Assembly: GCA_964564625.1 (NCBI GenBank)
Contig: CAZMBE010000011.1
Span: 1-64,000 of the forward strand
DNA length: 64,000 nt
Source of the DNA: UBA2185 sp964564625
Lineage (GTDB): Bacteria; Desulfobacterota; Syntrophia; Syntrophales; UBA2185
Direction of reading: 5' to 3'
Part shown: positions 61,895 through 64,000 of the stretch, piece by piece
Numbering within the stretch: position 1 is the stretch's first letter
How the letters are laid out: every line of letters starts with the position of its first letter
Notes under the pieces: generated by a model
Database searches by the model: none
What the model saw: only the letters and a program-made list of their open reading frames with translations
What the model was told of the DNA's origin: nothing
Position numbers and translations under genes: made by a program

Positions 61895-62575
61895 ATGGAA
61901 ATGAATATTCTTATCTTTGGGCCGAACGGCAGCGGTAAAGGAACTTTTGGATCGATAATCAGTGAAAAATTCGGCATACCTCAGGTAGAAACCGGGGTAA
62001 TTTTCAGGGAAAACATAACGAAAGGAACTGAACTGGGAAAACAGGCAAAGTCCTTTATTGATAAGGGCGAACTGGTTCCCGATGATATTACCATCCCCAT
62101 GATCCTTACGCGTCTTCAAGAGGATGATTGTAAAAAAGGATGGCTGTTGGACGGCTTCCCGCGGAATATCACTCAGGCCGAGGTCTTCTGGGCAGCACTC
62201 CAGAAGGAAAAGATCACTCTGGAGTATGTTATTGAGCTCGAAATCAACAGGGAAGTGGCCAAGAAGCGTATCATGGGAAGGCGGCTATGTCCCAATGACA
62301 ATAACCATCCAAATAACATGTACGTGAAAGAGAACCTACCCATAGAGAAGGATGGCAAGCTATTGTGCCGGGTATGTGGTCGCGAAGGCTTATTGACCCG
62401 TGCAGATGATCAAGATGAAGCTGCCATCGATAAAAGACACGGCATCTACTTTGACACTAATACAGGCACCCTGGCTGCCGTTAGTTACTTCAAGGAGCGG
62501 GTGAAAGTTATTCAAGTTGATACTCTTCCCGGCGTCAAAGAAGTTTCCTCACACCTCTTTAGGCTGCTTACATAG
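61895..62575 (+). CDS. adk: Adenylate kinase with metal-binding lid
   Basis: A ~226-residue adenylate kinase (2 ADP = ATP + AMP). P-loop GPNGSGKGTF, AMP-binding VETGVIFRENI and LDGFPRNITQAE, and GELVPDD. The lid carries C132-x5-H138 and C158-x2-C161, a Cys-x5-His...Cys-x2-Cys set as in the Zn/Co/Fe adenylate kinase of Desulfovibrio gigas. I chose ATG 61895, directly before the beta strand NILIFGPNG; the frame is open to 61781 but the extra residues have no homology. Downstream of the FmdB gene. Confidence 0.92.
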   Translation: MEMNILIFGPNGSGKGTFGSIISEKFGIPQVETGVIFRENITKGTELGKQAKSFIDKGELVPDDITIPMILTRLQEDDCKKGWLLDGFPRNITQAEVFWAALQKEKITLEYVIELEINREVAKKRIMGRRLCPNDNNHPNNMYVKENLPIEKDGKLLCRVCGREGLLTRADDQDEAAIDKRHGIYFDTNTGTLAAVSYFKERVKVIQVDTLPGVKEVSSHLFRLLT

Positions 62576-62625
62576 TGTAAAACAAAATATCTCTTAACAT
62601 GGAAAAGGTATTTGCCAATCCAATC

Positions 62626-64000
62626 TCATATGGCAACGCACCGGAATCCAAGGATATTTGAGGTGGTATTTTTGCCCATCGGAAACTGTCGGGATAAACT
62701 TATCGAACTGTCGGAAATCCAACTGCCACCTTTTGCAATGTAAATATCTGTATTTTTCTCTCCGGATGGATGTGATCTCCAACGATCAAGCGTCCATTCC
62801 AGCACATTTCCTAGAGTGTCGGCCACTCCCAAACCATTCACTGCTTCAAGATATTTGTCCACAGGGGTTGTGTCCCCGAAATAGCTTTTTTCAATATTGC
62901 AGGCATTTTCCTTCCATTGATTTCCCCATGGATAGAGGTAACCTCTCGATGTCCTTGCAGCTGCTTCCCACTCCTTCTCTGTTGGAATTCTTTTCCCCGT
63001 CCATGCTGCAAAAGCTCGTGTGTCCTCCAAGCTGACTTGCACTACTGGATGTCTGCGCTTATTATACAGCGAGCTACCCGGGCCGTTTGGCCTGTGCCAG
63101 CAAGCCCCCTGCACCTTTCTATATTGAAGATTTCCACTCCAGGTAAAAGTTTCCATGCCCGTTGCGATGTCCCTTGTTTTCTGAACACGGGGAGTATATA
63201 CAAAACCGTACCCACATCTCTCCGCCGTGGTCATATAGCCGGTTTTTTCCACAAATATATCGAACAGGGCATTTGTAACAGGAAATTTACCAATATAAAA
63301 CTCCAGAATATGCACGTTCTGAGTGGGTGACTCCTTATTATTGCCATTTACGCCTCCTATGATGTATTCCCCACTTTTTATTAAAATGTGTTGGTTGAAG
63401 TATTTCTCCCGGATACTAAGCTCACGCTCAAATTCCTCTGATAGGAACATTGCCTTTTCTTTAATTTTATCTTTATCATAATAAATTCTATTTTCTAATT
63501 CGGGCCCCAGTGTTGCCAAAAACTTTGCCGCTTCTGAAAGCCGTTCAAAGATTTCAGATTTTTTATAACTATCTTCTTGGTTTCCATATAAAACTTCCGT
63601 TACAGACTCTGCTCCGACTTCCTCTACAGTTTCTTCTGAAAATTCTTGTTCTGCAGGTATTTCACCTTCAACATCTTCCAGTTCACTCTCCGCCTCTAAT
63701 TCTTCAATGTCTCCTCCGCCCACAGTTTCACTTATGGTAATTTCATCTCCTGCTTCCTCTAAAATTTCCTCAACATCTTCTTTCACAACGGCGGATGTTT
63801 CACATGATCCCGTCCCTAATGTTGGTATATCCTCATGATATTCGATATCTGTTGTCTCAACCACGTAATCAGCTGCTGCTCCAGTGCCTGAGATACCCTC
63901 TTCTATCGAGCTTCTGTCCGCATCTTCTTCCCTGATAGCCGTTTCATTATTAAGCTCTTCTATACTCTCGTCAATTGCATCTGTGATCCAATCTTTTTGC
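62626..64000 (-). CDS. Formylglycine-generating-enzyme-like (SUMF1) protein with acidic N-terminal region, partial
   Basis: The C-terminal ~250 residues form an FGE-sulfatase/SUMF1 domain: FYIGKFPVTNALFDIFV, ACWHRPNGPGSS, HPVVQVSLEDTRAFAAWTGKRIPTEKEWEAAAR, YPWGNQ and GNVLEWTLDRW, ending FRCVAI. Upstream are a coiled-coil stretch and a very acidic Glu-rich segment (~130 residues). The frame stays open past a GTG at 63864 to the window edge, encoding more Glu/Asp-rich sequence, so the gene start lies outside. The active-site Cys pair of true FGE is not evident, so a carbohydrate- or protein-binding or regulatory role is as likely as Cys oxidation. Confidence 0.85.
   Translation of the reverse strand, partial: QKDWITDAIDESIEELNNETAIREEDADRSSIEEGISGTGAAADYVVETTDIEYHEDIPTLGTGSCETSAVVKEDVEEILEEAGDEITISETVGGGDIEELEAESELEDVEGEIPAEQEFSEETVEEVGAESVTEVLYGNQEDSYKKSEIFERLSEAAKFLATLGPELENRIYYDKDKIKEKAMFLSEEFERELSIREKYFNQHILIKSGEYIIGGVNGNNKESPTQNVHILEFYIGKFPVTNALFDIFVEKTGYMTTAERCGYGFVYTPRVQKTRDIATGMETFTWSGNLQYRKVQGACWHRPNGPGSSLYNKRRHPVVQVSLEDTRAFAAWTGKRIPTEKEWEAAARTSRGYLYPWGNQWKENACNIEKSYFGDTTPVDKYLEAVNGLGVADTLGNVLEWTLDRWRSHPSGEKNTDIYIAKGGSWISDSSISLSRQFPMGKNTTSNILGFRCVAI

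Overview
The window is about 64 kb of a Gram-negative anaerobe's chromosome. Gene content and style point to the old Deltaproteobacteria (Desulfobacterota, perhaps near Syntrophales), an inference from memory that I could not test by search. Supporting signs are an adenylate kinase with a Cys-x5-His / Cys-x2-Cys metal lid as reported for Desulfovibrio, a PEP-CTERM protein, an archaeal-type phosphatidylserine decarboxylase, and a hydrolase/transferase-GNAT fusion beside a BioD-like/DRTGG protein. A run of exactly 100 N (13215-13314) marks a scaffold join inside a secreted-protein gene, so this is a draft assembly.

Layout. 0.2-8.7 kb (+): alpha/beta hydrolase, Nudix hydrolase, aminotransferase, HAD phosphatase, acyl-CoA hydrolase/transferase-GNAT fusion, BioD-like/DRTGG protein and a phosphohexomutase. 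8.8-18.2 kb is an accessory, AT-rich surface and signalling region. It holds a TPR membrane protein with a CCHC zinc knuckle, a small zinc-ribbon protein, two secreted proteins of unknown function, a TPR lipid- or periplasm-directed protein with recently duplicated repeats, a PEP-CTERM protein, and a ribbon-helix-helix/PilZ fusion. Three copies of a TGTAA...TTCCGAC motif occur only in intergenic parts of this region.

18.3-43.5 kb (-) is a dense core block, read from high to low coordinates: M23 peptidase, secA, argJ, rpsB, tsf, pyrH, frr, uppS, cdsA, dxr, rseP, tsaB, a DUF465 protein, psd, pssA, asd, rsmD, coaD, aspartate aminotransferase, ispG, proS, rel, amidase, rph, rdgB, tRNA-Pro. Many neighbours overlap by ATGA or TAATG, indicating translational coupling. 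The block covers translation, isoprenoid and phospholipid supply, envelope growth and the stringent response. 43.6-48 kb carries an EF-G-like GTPase, mog, a Mut7-C protein, LapA, a HIT hydrolase and an MJ0936/YfcE-type phosphodiesterase.

48.4-57 kb is a signalling island: a 2185-residue kinase-like/AAA/GAF/PAS/histidine kinase/receiver/HPt protein whose N-terminal kinase has lost its catalytic Asp, a receiver-LuxR regulator, and a stand-alone histidine-kinase dimerisation domain. 57.5-64 kb has a small unknown protein, ligA, acylphosphatase, another aminotransferase, an FmdB zinc ribbon, adk, and a formylglycine-generating-enzyme-like protein that runs off the window end.

The strongest leads are the RHH-PilZ fusion with its PEP-CTERM neighbour and shared motif, the pseudokinase-headed phosphorelay, the zinc-knuckle TPR membrane protein, and rdgB, which has no ATG/GTG/TTG at its proper start.
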